Positions 1 through 10,956 are shown, counted from the stretch's first letter. The stretch: DNA of 64,000 nucleotides from Hippopus hippopus (GCA_946811185.2 OX328099.1:67026714-67090713), one strand, 5' to 3'. The notes: a model not told the origin generated them from the sequence alone. Numbers and translations: made by a program.

Positions 1-79
1 TTTCATCGAGTGAAATTCATCGGAAATGTTTTCATGACTGGCGCAGCAGATGATGTTCACGAGATGAAATAAATTTCGA

Positions 80-84
<5 letters not shown>

Positions 85-110
<26 letters not shown>
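85..110. repeat. (CA)13 microsatellite
   Basis: This is a perfect CA dinucleotide run. Confidence 0.98.
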
Positions 111-176
111 AATATTCTATTTATTTCATGCTTCTAACCCCTTTTTTGTTGAGACTTACATCAAAATCCAGTTTTC

Positions 177-360
177 GGTAATTTCCCGTGGCGTATCCCC
201 CTCCGCACATAAAAGCTTAAACGCATTACAATATTAGGTAAAAAGCCGCGGAGAAATGTAGGGTAAATTACGTCATATTTCCATCTGGTTGAATGGTACG
301 TGCTGTTTACCTAGGTAATTAGTGCGTGGGAACTACTGTTTTCGCCTTCAGTTGAAGAGT
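177..360. repeat. X element, one arm
   Basis: It starts GGTAATTTCCCGTGG and contains GAAATGTAGGGTAAATTACG and GTTTACCTAGGTAA. These match both arms of the X element at 15675-16577, here as a single arm. Confidence 0.6.
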
Positions 361-1485
361 TAGAAAATAATATCGGTATTTTTCACTGGTCGTAACCATG
401 AAATATCAATTAATATTCCATCGTTTGGCCTATTTCTCGATAAACTAATGAAAAGCATGAAATAAATCCACGCCATATTCATCGAAATCGCAATCTGCAT
501 CATGTTGACTGGTTCTTTGGATATTCATCAAAATTCAATCTGCATCATGTAGAGTAAATTGCATTTTTCGTCTGATTCTTGATGTAGATGTAATACGATA
601 TCCGATTGGCGACACCATTTGGTTAAGCCAGTCTGCACTTGAACTTCTTGAAATTTTGGAAAATTCTTGAGAACAGCGTTAAGATTGGTTTTTGGGGACT
701 ATATCCAACGTACAGCTTCTATATAGATCTAGATCTATGTCAAAGTTATACCTCGTGTGAATATATATAGGCCCCGAATTTGACCCCTAACTTCGCCCTA
801 AATCTGACCTCTGCCTGCGTCCTCTGAGTCGGTACTCTACATTTACCACCATAATTTCCCTAGAAGCTTAATAAGTGTCGTCTGTGTCCAACCGTTCTTT
901 GGCTCATTCATGGTAAGTCAACTTCAAGGACAGTATCTGATACACATTTAAAACCATAAAAAGATATTCTGCAACTTATTACACGCCTCATTGAGCACTA
1001 GACGTAAACCATTTCCTATCGACTGTAAGAAAAAACAGTTTTCGTCAATAATCATGTTTTCAAACATCACCAGAAAGGAACAGTGTACACCAAGACATCA
1101 AGATCAGCCTGCACAGGATAACACTAGTAAACATTTCTATACCCCAAGTCAACCCACCCCCCTTTGCAATTACAACCACCAAATTTTCAGACTTTCCACG
1201 TGCTTAATTTGGACATGTTTTGTATTCTCTGTTACGTGTGTTAGTCTCTTGTGTAAAATGTTTGTTTAAAATGATGACAGTGTGTGTTTTTTTATGATGG
1301 ATTATTTAGTAAATGGATTAAGTCTGGAAGTAATAAACATCGAGGTGGGTTAATTTATTGCTATGGTATTCCTTTTCTCCATTTTAATTGTCATTTTAGA
1401 TCAAATCATCATCATACTCTCTATCGTCATCTTTGTCACTTATTTTAACCCCACCCCATCCTAACGAGGGTAAATGATGGTCGTC
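361..1485. other. No gene recognised
   Basis: It is AT-rich with several short open frames but no codon structure or motif I recognise. A 92-codon frame at 991-1269 looks like chance. Confidence 0.6.
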
Positions 1486-1690
1486 GTGATGAGCTCAGTC
1501 AGTAGTGTACGGGGCTGGAAAATTTAGAAGTTGTGGGTTCCATACCGAGCCTGGTAGCTCAGTTGAAAATTTAGGAGTTGTGGGTTTGATACCGAGCTCG
1601 GTGGCTCAGTTGGTGACAACAGGGCTTGAAAATTGGTGATAATGGATTTGATGGCGCTCTTGGTGACTCATTCGGTGTCGTAATACTTGC
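1486..1690 (+). repeat. Tandem tRNA-like (SINE head) fragments
   Basis: TAGCTCAG or GGCTCAGT A-box-like motifs, each followed by GTGGGTTnnATACCGAG B-box-like motifs, recur about every 60-70 bases, roughly three times. This fits serial copies of a tRNA-derived SINE head. Confidence 0.5.
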
Positions 1691-1725
1691 GAGTGAGATA
1701 TCTGGCCCGGCCAAAGGGTGTCAGC

Positions 1726-2083
1726 ATGGCCAAGTAGTTAAGGTGTAGGATTCATAGTCCGCCGGTCATCACTTCGATCTCTAAGAGAGGGATTTGAGAG
1801 TGCCCTAAGGCTGAACACTTCGAAACCCGGCCCTTTGCTTTGCACCTGTGAGACGAAGGAAGTTATGAAACAGGTATAACTGATCAGCTGTCGCCGTGAT
1901 GTAACTAAAATGTGACCCTTAAGTTCGAGCCTCACTGGAAACACTGGATTTTTGTGGGAGTGTCCCTGGGCAAGACAATTAAAAGCCCTAGCCTAATATG
2001 GGTGAAACCCAGGAGATAATTGATTATGTGGATTGTCGCCGTGATATGACTGAAATAATCTAGAAAGCGGTGTACGAGGGTGC
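1726..2083 (+). mobile_element. S4 tRNA-derived SINE, interrupted by mariner
   Basis: The head resembles a tRNA (GGCCAAGTAGTTAAGG and CACTTCGATCTC). The body has GTGTCCCTGGGCAAGACAA and the tail block GTCGCCGTGATATGACTGA. The tail stops at AGCGGTG and appears to resume at 3095-3122 with AAAACACAATTC and (AATC)n, beyond the mariner. Confidence 0.6.
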
Positions 2084-2084
2084 A

Positions 2085-3094
2085 GTCACATGGGGTTTCT
2101 GCGTTATCAAAACTGTCGGTTTTCAGATGGTATAAAAATTTAAAGATGGTAGAACTTACTTAAAAGATGCCCCCCATCCTTGGTCAACCAATAATCGCAG
2201 CTTCCAAAGAAAATGTTGTTGCTGTGGTAGATTTAATTAAGCAGGATGCCAGGTTTACAGTAAAAGAAATAGCAAAGAGATTTTGCATATCATTGGGGTC
2301 AGTTCATAAGATTTTGACCAAGGAGTTAAAACTTCGTAAGGTTTGCGCTCGATGAGTCCCCCACCTCTTGACAGATGAACAATAGGCCACTCGTGTAAAA
2401 ATGGCAAAAATTCTTCTTAAAAAGTACAAAAATGTGACAAACGCAGAATATCAGAACTGTTCACAGGTGATGAAACCTGGAATTATTATTTTGAGCCCCA
2501 GAGACGCGTCAATTATAAACAGTGGCTATGCAAAAACCAAGCTAGGCCGATCATATAAAAAAGAATAAAAAGCGCGGGAAAAGTTTTATATGCCATATTT
2601 TTTAATTCAGACGGTCCAGTTGCTCAAATTCCTGTACCGAACGGTTACAGGCAAGTTTTACAAGAACAGTGTTCTTTCAAAAGTGAAGAAACACTATGAA
2701 AAACGGATACCTAAAACCGGATTAAGGGGTCTGTGCCTTATCCATGACAATGTAGATGCTCACAAGTCTGCAATTGTTCAGAATTTCCTGGAAACGGAAA
2801 AGGTGGTACAGCTTCCCCATCCACCCTATTCTCCCGACCTCAGCCCATGTGACTTTTTTTCTCTTTCCTTTATTGAAGAAAACTCTCTCTGTACGTCGAT
2901 ATGTCTCTAAAAGTGTCTGCTGGGTATTCCCAGAAAAGCCTATTTTGCAGCCTTCACAGACTGGATTTCCAGACATGAAAAATGTATTTCTGTTAAGGGA
3001 GAATGTTTTGAAAGGATGAAATGAACGAAATATATGTATTTAACATACTGCGTCTCATAGACACCCAGTGGCACAATTAAATGAACAACCGCCG
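2085..3094 (+). pseudogene. Dead mariner-type (DD34D) transposon
   Basis: It is flanked by TA at 2083-2084 and 3095-3096. Fragments of a Tc1/mariner transposase read across all frames. An N-terminal helix-turn-helix (KEIAKRFCISLGSVHKIL) begins at 2167, followed by a GDETW block near 2470. LIHDNVDAHKS and PHPPYSPDLSPCDFF follow near 2735-2860. Exactly 34 residues separate the HDN aspartate from the PCDF aspartate, the mariner spacing. At least two stops and frame shifts make it inactive. About 1.0 kb is somewhat short for mariner (about 1.3 kb), so internal loss is likely. Terminal repeats are too decayed to align with confidence. Confidence 0.85.
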
Positions 3095-3096
3095 TA

Positions 3097-3122
3097 AAAA
3101 CACAATTCAATCAATCACCCTC
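3097..3122 (+). mobile_element. S4 SINE tail resuming after mariner
   Basis: AAAACACAATTCAATCAATC is the simple SINE tail that should have followed AGCGGTG before the mariner landed. Confidence 0.5.
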
Positions 3123-3394
3123 AAGGTTAAATAATAGCCTAAGTGACAAAAATCGTTTCTCCTTAAACTTTTATTTGGTCAAAGGAAAGCAGCCGGTAAC
3201 TTCATGACCATAGACATCATTTTATACACTCTGTCAGACGACAAAATTTTAGACTTGTCAAAAGTGAAAGCGGAAGAAGAAGAAGGGTTATTTTTTTGAA
3301 TTTGTCTAAGAAAGAATGGTAAATATCTTGAACAATGAAAAAAATACTGGCTACCAGATTATCAATGTTTTTTGTTGCTTTCCACAAATACTTG

Positions 3395-3565
3395 ACTAGG
3401 GACCGCTGACCATTCTTTCGACGATGGTTATGTGGGATAGCAGCCAGTGGCTTGGAAAGAATATTGTGCGGAGCACTGGTAACAGTAAAGCATGGATAGG
3501 TGCGCTGGTCGCCGCGATTTGACTGAAATAATGTTGAAGATGGCGTTAAAAGTCATACAATCAAT
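3395..3565 (+). mobile_element. S1 SINE, 5'-truncated
   Basis: It has the body TTCGACGATGGTTATGTGGG, then GCAGCCAGTGGCTTGGAAAG, a CGCCGCGATTTGACTGAAAT block, and a tail GGCGTTAAAAGTCATACAAT. The tRNA head is missing. Confidence 0.8.
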
Positions 3566-3668
3566 AGACTGGGATTTTGCAGTGCTTTGCCTTGGGACAC
3601 TCCAACAAGAATAACCCTGTAAGCGGGGATCGTCCAAGAATTTGATTATTTCAAATCCAGCACCGAAA

Positions 3669-3862
3669 CCCTTTACCAAACAATCTAGTGTTTGAACGAC
3701 CACGAAAAAGAAAGCTTTGAAAAATATTTTGGTTGAAGCAGAAAATGCTTTTCCCACAATATTTTTTAAGTCTACCATGAACAAATACTATAATGTTAGC
3801 CATATCTAAATTGTCGTCTGCAAATACTTACAATTTGGACAAGTCTGCAGTTTTGTGAAGAG
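3669..3862 (+). mobile_element. P element
   Basis: It has the CCCTTTACCAAACAAT terminus, a decayed hairpin, GTCGTCTGCAAATAC and the far end GTGAAGAG. The TTAA flanks have decayed. Confidence 0.75.
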
Positions 3863-3879
3863 TTAGGGGGAGCGATATA

Positions 3880-3990
3880 TAAGTTAGAGGTTTTGGGGTC
3901 GATCCTCACCGACCACACTGATTTTTTCGTGGTAGTGTCCTATGGCAAGTTGGAGTACTGGTGAGCCTAGAATTGGTGATGTTCTCGAAA
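3880..3990 (+). mobile_element. S4 SINE fragment
   Basis: It has a B-box-like GGGTCGATCCTCACC followed by GTAGTGTCCTATGGCAAG, the S4 body motif. Confidence 0.45.
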
Positions 3991-4285
3991 CACGTAGCAG
4001 GCAGTATAGATCAAGATCGGACTGCGCATGACAGGTAGTCTGATCGTAGTATTAAAAAATCTCATTTCCTAGTCTGTTGGTTTTATTTTAGGTTTTGATA
4101 CAGTATATTGATACATATAAGTTTTTCAATCGTATAAAATGTTTATTTTTTCATATTTCTCAGATAATGACAATACATGTAGATCTTTGGTTTCCATGCA
4201 TATGAACTCGTAATCGTCGTTTACATTGCAAGCTATAAACATGCAAGTGCGATTTCATGTTGAATAAATAACGTTATTTTATGAA
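3990..4285 (+). mobile_element. E1 repeat element
   Basis: It shares GATCAAGATC, GACAGGTAGTCTGATC, CATATTTCTCAGATAATGAC, GCTATAAACATGCAAGTG and TTGAATAAAT in order with 48686-48955, where it is an insertion relative to a duplicated empty copy. Its class is unknown. Confidence 0.6.
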
Positions 4286-4375
4286 TAAGCTAATTTTCGC
4301 CGTGATATGCTTGTAGTTTTGTAAACGGCATAACGACAGCCTGGGTTACAGTCTGATCATTTTTCCCTTCTATTT

Positions 4376-4676
4376 GAGCCGAGCCCTCGTAGCTCAGTCG
4401 GTAGCGTGCAGGACTTGAGAACAGGGGGTCGCTGGTTCGATTCCTGACTCGGCCAATTTCTTTCCGAGGATTAATGATAGTCATGGCGACAGGATTCATT
4501 CCTCTCTAACCGTCGACCATTGTTTCGACGATGGTTATGTGGGAAAACAGCCGGTGGCTTGAAAAGAATATTGTGCGGAGTACTGGTAAAAGAAACCCCA
4601 GGAAACCAAAGATAGGTGCAATGGCCGCCGCGATATAACTGAAATAATGTTGAAAACGGCGTTAAATACCATACAA
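4376..4676 (+). mobile_element. S1 SINE, full length
   Basis: It has a tRNA-like head with A box TAGCTCAGTCGGTAG and B box GGTTCGATTCC, a conserved body from ATTTCTTTCCGAGG, and the tail GAAAACGGCGTTAAATACC. The spacing before the A box is too long for a working tRNA, so this is a SINE. I could not settle the named molluscan family. Confidence 0.9.
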
Positions 4677-4858
4677 CATACATTCCCTTCAATTTGATTT
4701 AGCCGTTACTTCGTGAAAATTGACGACTAAAAAACTGTAGTTTTACAGATTAAATTTGAAGACCATGTAGACCGTGATAAGGAAGGGTCAAGAAACTATT
4801 AGCGCCAGGACCCGGACTGACCAGCTCTTTTGTCACCTTTTCACGTGCATTCATATTT

Positions 4859-5119
4859 GGCCTGCAACACGCGAAAAGGGGCATTCTGACATTTGCGTAA
4901 AGTGTCGTCCCGAATCAGACTGCGCAGTCCGCGCAGGCTGATCCGGGACGACAATTACCGATCGTGTATGATTTTTTGTTTCACGCAAGTCTACTGTAGG
5001 ACAAAATCTAATGGTGACGTAAAGTGCCGTCTCGGATTAGCCTGCGCGGACTGCGCAGGCTGATCCGAGACGACACTTAACGCAAATGTCCGAAAGCCCC
5101 ATTTCGCATGTTGCAGACC
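4859..5119. mobile_element. Foldback MITE related to R
   Basis: It has 24-bp terminal inverted repeats (GGyCTGCAACAyGCGAAA then wGGGGC). Inside are two palindromes, AGACTGCGCAGTCCGCGCAG and the matching copy near 5040, with GTAAAGTGTCGTCC at the borders. Confidence 0.85.
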
Positions 5120-5144
5120 ATTAGTATCATCACCTTCATTATTT

Positions 5145-5520
5145 TAAAGGGATATTTTCAAAGTTATCTGCTGCATACGTATTTGATTGTAGCAGACGAC
5201 AAAAATTAAGAGTCGTCCATTATAACCGTCAGACGAAAGATCAAATGTTGCTTTAAAAAATGCGATTTTCTTTGAAAGTGAAGAGAACATTGCGGGGACA
5301 GAGAAAATCTTGATTACCACCATTTTCTCCTTTTGGTACACTGTTTTCAAAATCCTTCTCACAGTGATGGTTAAAACACGGACCAGTTCGATAGAAAGTT
5401 TTGCTTGAAGAACTGTACTCACCTGGCGTTTATAGTGAGACTTCCGGTAGAACTTTTTTTTTTTCGATGTTTTTACAAGACATTGTATTCAAATATAAAC
5501 TACGACCTTAATCCTATAGG
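5145..5520. other. No gene recognised
   Basis: I see no coding structure and no clear repeat. It contains a short T-run near 5453. Confidence 0.5.
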
Positions 5521-5521
5521 C

Positions 5522-5600
5522 TCCAAAATGGTGTAATGGTCAGGGGAGTCGACTCGGGAAACGGCGAACCGAGATCGATTCCCAACCGATACCCGCAAAA
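5522..5600 (+). repeat. tRNA-like sequence
   Basis: TGGTGTAATGGTCAGGGGAG and GATCGATTCCC resemble A and B boxes. It is followed by an A-run and CA repeat, so a SINE head is likelier than a working tRNA gene. Confidence 0.4.
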
Positions 5601-5974
5601 AAAACGCACACACACAGGGGGCGGAAAGAGAAAGACACCCGGATACAGAAACAACAGCCGGATAGAGAACGGGCAAGAAAGACACTTGGATAGGCGATGG
5701 TGGGACGCAGGGAAATTACCTTTTACTAATCTGTGTAATGGAAATTATCAATTTTAATATAGAGGTGTAATAAAAGATGAACATCATTTTAAGTCTATAA
5801 TTAGGACTTATAGAACTTACTTTCTCTGTACAGATATCAAGTTCAAAGAAGAAGAACAATGGAATATAAAAAAGAAAATCTTTTAATTCTTCAAAATAAA
5901 ATGGTGATGTATCCAACAGAAACATATTACCCAAACATCAATTTCAACAATCTTAAACAATCTTAAAATCTTAA

Positions 5975-6075
5975 ATTAAAATTGCTATAGAAAACATTGT
6001 GGAAAAAGGAGGATATGCTGGATACCAACATTTCCCCCCTTTTCCACAATGTTTTTACTCTTTCACACACAATTA
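5975..6075. mobile_element. P element hairpin fragment
   Basis: It holds the core hairpin with the variant TGTGGAAAA paired by TTTTCCACA; the termini are not clear. Confidence 0.65.
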
Positions 6076-6132
6076 CCATTATTTGAACCTTGCATGTACT
6101 TGTTGACAGCAAATGGCTTCAATACATATTAA

Positions 6133-6334
6133 CTCTACAGCACAAAACCGATTTTTAACGACCCTGGGAAAGAGGCCTTTTTGAAAAAATTGAGGGAAAA
6201 GGAGAAAATGCTGGTAACCAGCATTTTCTGCTTTTCCCACTGTCTTTTCTACCCTATCAGAGTAAAATTACACCATTTGAGCCACTTTGAAATTGTCGTC
6301 TGCAAATGCTCTGAATTTGGACAAGGCTAAAGGG
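6133..6334 (+). mobile_element. P element
   Basis: TTAA flanks both sides. The hairpin is centred on GCTGGTAACCAGC and the far end is AAGGCTAAAGGG. Confidence 0.85.
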
Positions 6335-6419
6335 TTAACCTCAAATTTTGTCGTCCGGAGAAGGGTCAATATTTGCAAAAGTCTCAAATAATCAAAAAGT
6401 TTGAAACAAGTTCATTACC

Positions 6420-6628
6420 TCTGCACCAAACACAAAATTTTAGACTGGTCCAAATTCAAAGACGACAAACTGAATTTAGCTATGATGACAGAATTTGTCT
6501 TTCAAGGGGTAGAAAACAATGTGGAAAAGAGAAAAAAATGGTTTCAAGCACATTCACCATTTTCCACAATGTTTTCAAGAACCTTTTACATCTTTTTGTT
6601 TAAAAACAATGGCTGGTATGAGAAAATG
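6420..6628 (-). mobile_element. P element, degenerate
   Basis: ACAAAATTTTAGACTGGTCC marks the left end. The hairpin is weak and TTAA lies at 6629. Confidence 0.7.
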
Positions 6629-6677
6629 TTAAAATCATGACAATAACCTCATTACAATACAGAATACATGTATTTCA

Positions 6678-6907
6678 ACTGCTTACCTAACACAAAATTT
6701 TAGACTCGTACATATTGCAAGCACTTGCAATCAACAACTTTATAATTAATACATGTGGCATAAATGCTGTGATTTGTCTGTGACAGGGTAGAAAACATGG
6801 AGAAAAAGGAGTAAAAACTACTTACCAGCCATTTCACCATTTCCCACAATGTTTTCAAGAGCCTATTCAATCATGCTTTTTTAAACAATAACTGGTTTGA
6901 TAAAGGA
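6678..6907 (-). mobile_element. P element, degenerate
   Basis: It has AACACAAAATTTTAGACTC, a hairpin relic, and an end at GATAAAGGA before a TTAA shared with the next copy. Confidence 0.75.
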
Positions 6908-6911
6908 TTAA

Positions 6912-7136
6912 CCCTTTACTACATAATTCTGACTTTTAACGACCCTGAGAAAGAAAGCATTTGAAAACACTGGGGGAAAAGGAGAAAAATGCTGGTAACC
7001 AGCATTTTCTCCTCTTCCCGCAATGTTTTCTAACCTTTCATAGACAAATCCAGTCATTTGATGGACTTCTGATTTTTTGTTATAAAACCACTCTCAATCT
7101 GGGCAAGTCTTGAATGTTGCTGTGTGTGATAAAGGG
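6912..7136 (+). mobile_element. P element
   Basis: It begins CCCTTTACTACATAATTC and ends GATAAAGGG, with TTAA on both sides. Confidence 0.9.
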
Positions 7137-7170
7137 TTAAATAAACACAAACTCATCAATGCAGGGACCA

Positions 7171-7605
7171 TTTGAACATTTTACAAAAAAAAAAGCAAAA
7201 TTTGAAAGCATCTGCAGACAACAATTTCAATGAGGCTATGATGGTGCAATTTTTCTGTGATAGGGTAGAAAACATTGTGGGAAAAGGAGAAAATACCGGT
7301 AACCTGCATTTTCTCCTTTTCCAACAATGGTTTCAACAGCCTTCTCCACCAGGGTCGTAAACCCTTTAAACACACAATCCCAACTTAAAACAACCCTGAG
7401 AGAGGAAGCTCTTGAAAACATTGTAGGAAAATGAGAAAATAACCAGTATTTTCTCCTTTTCCCACAATATTTTCTACCATTCCTAACACATACTTTAATT
7501 TTTGAGTCACAGTTATTTTGTCGTCTGCACTTCCTTTCAATTTGGACAAGTCTAAACTTTTATTGTTTGGTAAAGGGTTAAAAATGAGCATTGTGTAGTA
7601 AAGGG
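7171..7605 (-). mobile_element. P element split by another P element
   Basis: The left part reaches CAGGGTCG. The missing end GCATTGTGTAGTAAAGGG reappears at 7588-7605 beyond a complete P element sitting at an internal TTAA. Confidence 0.8.
7362..7577 (+). mobile_element. P element nested in a P element
   Basis: It begins CCCTTTAAACACACAATCCC and ends TTTGGTAAAGGG followed by TTAA. It interrupts the 3' part of the copy around it. Confidence 0.85.
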
Positions 7606-7694
7606 TTAAAATGCGGAATAAACCAAACCCAACTTTTTCAGTCTAGAAATAAAATCCAAATAATTGCAGTTTAACGGTTGCATTTGTCCAGAAT

Positions 7695-7770
7695 GTCTCA
7701 GTAAAGTGGACAGTGTAGATCAAAGATCAGACTGCATGTTTTGTGCAGTCTGATCGTGATCTTAAGTGGC
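7695..7770. mobile_element. Q hairpin core
   Basis: It is the GACAGTGTAGATCAAAGATC...GCAGTCTGATCGTGATC palindrome; the outer ends are not clear. Confidence 0.7.
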
Positions 7771-7805
7771 TGCAAAGGCAACTGTAGTCTTGAAAGGCCC
7801 TTTAA

Positions 7806-8026
7806 CCATTTGCCACACGACCGAATCTTAGACTGGTCCAAATTGAAAGGATTTGACGACAAGAAATCAAATGTTGCTAACATGGTGGAAACAGTCTCCA
7901 ATAAGATAGAAAATATTGTGTGAAAAGGAGAAAATGCTGGTTACCAGCATTTTCTCCTTTTCACACAATGTTTTCAAAAGGCTTCTATTTCAGGGTCATT
8001 AAAACTCAGGATTGTGTGGTACAGGA
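7806..8026 (-). mobile_element. P element with symmetric arm variant
   Basis: The hairpin carries GTGTGAAAAG in one arm and the exact complement CTTTTCACAC in the other. TTAA flanks both sides. Confidence 0.9.
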
Positions 8027-8037
8027 TTAAAGTTTAA

Positions 8038-8282
8038 CTTTTTACAAAATGACAGTTTTAGTATTGTCCAGTTTGAAAGCATGAGCAGAGAACATAAGAA
8101 ATGTGGCTCAGTGCAGAGAACATAAGAAATGTGGCTAAAGTGATAGAATTTGTCTTTCAAAAGATACAAAACACAGTGTAAAAGGAGAAAATGCTGGTTA
8201 CAAGCACATCCACCATTTTCTACAATGTTTTTCTAAAGCCTGCTACAAATAGTTTTTCAAAACAAAATGAGTTGATAATGGG
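8038..8282 (-). mobile_element. P element
   Basis: It runs from TTTTTACAAAATGACAG to GATAATGGG between TTAA sites. It contains a short internal duplication, AGAGAACATAAGAAATGTGG. Confidence 0.75.
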
Positions 8283-8344
8283 TTAAAATCAATACCATAA
8301 ACTCGTCACAATACAGAGTGTTTCAAATAACTCCTACACTTTAC

Positions 8345-8890
8345 CACTGTGCCACGCATGACCCCTGACAAAATTTTAGACCATTCCAAATTTAAAAGCC
8401 TTTGCAGATGACAGTTTAGTTGTGGCTCAAAAAATTAGACTGGTCTTTGGCACGCTAGAAAGAGTATTGTGTGACTAACACAAAACGCTAGGCCTGTATT
8501 CTGCAACAATTCTGAAGGATATTCTTTGTCTTATTACAGAATTAGAAAGTGACGCAAGTTCTGATTGGCTAAACCAAATGGTTTAGCCAATCAGAATTTG
8601 TGTTACTTTCAAATGTAGAAAATTCTTGAAAAAAAAGGCAAAGAATATTCTTGAGAATGGTTGGTAAATATAGACCCCAGGCTGGTTACTGGTAACTACC
8701 ATATTCCCCCCCCCCCCTTGACAAATAAATGCAGCTCAAACATTGGAATTTGTCTTTAAAAGCCTAGAATACAGAGAGAAAAAAGAAGACAAATGCTTAA
8801 AATCATTATTTTCTCCTTTTCCCAACGCGTTTTCAAGAGTCTTCGTCCTTCAAGTAGACGAAAAAACCGTTTTTATGGGGTATAGTGTTA
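8345..8890 (-). mobile_element. Decayed P elements with foldback insertion
   Basis: A left P half (ACAAAATTTTAGACC) reaches the hairpin zone. A foldback element follows, then GCTGGTTACTGG, a C-run, and a second P right half ending at GGGGTATAGTGTTAAG. Confidence 0.55.
8488..8692. mobile_element. Foldback element, CCAATCAGAA palindrome
   Basis: Its arms meet at TTGGCTAAACCAAATGGTTT and it has outer repeats of AGAATATTCTT type. A relative is at 29668-29858. Confidence 0.75.
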
Positions 8891-8893
8891 AGA

Positions 8894-9136
8894 TTGATTG
8901 ATTGTATTTGAGTTTAACGATGTTTTAACAGCTTAGGTCATATCACAGCGGTCAGTGTACCTATGCATGTGTTTCCTGTCTTTCTCACATCAGTATTGAC
9001 TCTCTTTCCAAGTCACTGACTACTTTTCTCACATGCATCAGATGTGAGAGGCGTAAAATTGCCGGAAAGAAAGTTTGCCTCACAACCACTAGATTACAAG
9101 TCGGATACACTAACCACTGAGCTACCTGGCGGGCAA
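8894..9136 (-). mobile_element. S2 SINE
   Basis: It is flanked by the 10-bp repeat AGTGTTAAGA. The reverse strand reads a GAGCTACC-type head, then GTGAGAAAAGTAGTCAGTGA, and ends in GTTAAAC and (AATC)n. Confidence 0.8.
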
Positions 9137-9214
9137 AGTGTTAAGACATACCAACAACATGTACAAATGGCAAAAAGGATGAAATATTTTAAGGAAAATT
9201 AAGCATCCTTTTAA

Positions 9215-9436
9215 AAACCTTTACCACACTGTCCTGACTTTTAACGACCCCCGAGACAGAAAGCTTTTGAAAACATCACGGGAAAAGAAGAAAATGCTGG
9301 AAACCAGCATTTTCTCTTTTTCCCACAATGTTTTCTATTCGTCCAAAATCAAATTTCGATTCCTCAGTCGCATTTATTGTGTCGTCTGCAAATGCTTTCA
9401 ATTTTGACGTGTAAAGTTTTCTCATGTGGAAAAGAG
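9215..9436 (+). mobile_element. P element
   Basis: It begins AACCTTTACCACACTGTCC and ends GTGGAAAAGAG. It shares a TTAA with the next copy. Confidence 0.85.
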
Positions 9437-9440
9437 TTAA

Positions 9441-9654
9441 CCCTTTACCAAACAATCCTGACTTTTAATGACCCTGAGAAAGAGGCCTTTTGAAAACATT
9501 GTTGGAAAAGGAGAAAATGCTGGTAACCAGCATTTTCTCCTTTTCCAACAATGTTTTCTACCCTATCAAGGACAGATTTTGTAATTAGGGTCATATTTGT
9601 AGTCTGCAAATACTTTCAATTGGACCAGTCTAAGATTTTGTCTTTGGTAAGCAG
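9441..9654 (+). mobile_element. P element with symmetric arm variant
   Basis: The hairpin is perfect and carries GTTGGAAAAG with the matching CTTTTCCAAC. TTAA flanks both sides. Confidence 0.92.
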
Positions 9655-9892
9655 TTAAACAACATGAAGAACAAGCATTCTGATAGTATTGCATAGCAAT
9701 ACACAGTCCCCTACCGGCCGTATATATTGCTGGCAGGTATAGTTTGTGAAACTCTGTGGTGGAGAAAGAACGTATTTGACCCCCTTTCAGAATTATAAGC
9801 ATCATGTCTGTCTTTGTATGCAATGCTTTAATGAAAGCTAGATATATAAGCATTTTCCTTGTTAAAGTAAGTTCATTGAAGAAGTTTTACTA

Positions 9893-10423
9893 AGACAAGA
9901 TGTGTTTGTGAAACACAAATGGCCCCGTAAAAACAAATTTTCAGAAATATGACCTTTACCTTGTGAGATATCCTTGACCTTATCATCAGCAGGTGTGTAC
10001 CAATGAGAGGTACCAGCTTACCATGTATAAGTGTTATAACTTAAGTACTTTGAATATACAGAGAAATGACTATGAAAAGTTTTGAGGATAAGTTTTCATG
10101 ATAAGGGTTAAAATTTTTTACCTTGACCTTGGACATATAACCCACAGAAGATAGGTATCAATGACAGGTACCTACATACCAAACTTGAGCATTCTAAGTC
10201 CAAGGCCTGCAATTTCGTAAAAAATCAGTGGACTGTAAAGAAACTTGAACTTGATCTGTAACTCATGGTGGTTGACTTACACACCAAAAATCAGCTCAAT
10301 ATCTGCCAGCATTTAGAAAAAAAGTCTGGAAAACTGATTTGCATGCGGACTGACGGACAGACAGACAGACGGACGGAGTGCAAACCTAAAGTCCCCTTCA
10401 GCTTCGCCGGTAGGGGACTAATA
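9893..10423 (+). mobile_element. H5 Helitron/pearl-like element
   Basis: It starts with a hairpin TGTGTTTGTGAAACACA. It has CCTTGACCTT-type internal repeats, an ACGGACAGACAG tract near 10350, and a terminal hairpin around GTCCCCTTC...GGGGAC. Confidence 0.6.
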
Positions 10424-10468
10424 ATGTGCATAAAGGCGTATAGAAAACACTGACTACTTTCCCCTGAA

Positions 10469-10612
10469 CCCTTTACCAAACAATCACGATCTAATAATCT
10501 TGAGGAACACTTAAGAAATACGGTAGGAAAAGGAGAAAATGCTGATCATCAGTTCTCTCCCCTTTTCCCCCAATGTTTTCTACCCTCTTTCAAGACAAAC
10601 TCACTCATACCC
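10469..10612 (+). mobile_element. P element, right end lost
   Basis: It has the CCCTTTACCAAACAATC terminus and hairpin, then it joins a minisatellite. Confidence 0.75.
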
Positions 10613-10870
10613 ATCACATTTGAACTTGCTGTGACCTTGACCTTTGGCCAACTGACATGGTTCTTGAGTGTGACACACTGTTTGTATGTGATTGACAGAA
10701 ATATACAAAGTTACACTGAAATTCATCTATAATTAAAAAAGTTACAGGCTGGCCAAAAACACTACAAAAAAAAAACACATTTGACGTTGCTGTGACCTTG
10801 ACCTTCAAGCTACAGACATGACTCTTGCACATGACAGGTCATCTTCATGTGATTAACATTAGTGCTAATG
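10613..10870. repeat. Two units of a ~164-bp minisatellite
   Basis: GCTGTGACCTTGACCTT recurs at about 10629 and 10789, with GACATG and CATGTGATTAACA blocks. It resembles an H-element core without its ends. Confidence 0.6.
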
Positions 10871-10956
10871 CTCCTTTTCTCACAAAGTTTTCGGAATTTG
10901 CAAAACTGGCTTTGAAAATTTTAAAACTATCCTCGTTCTTACTGTATAATCTTTAA

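Noticed and set aside
4380..4460. tRNA gene candidates (also 30660, 32310, 22400 and 62700)
   Set aside because: Each has A and B boxes but wrong spacing or an unpaired acceptor stem, and each continues into a conserved SINE body and tail.
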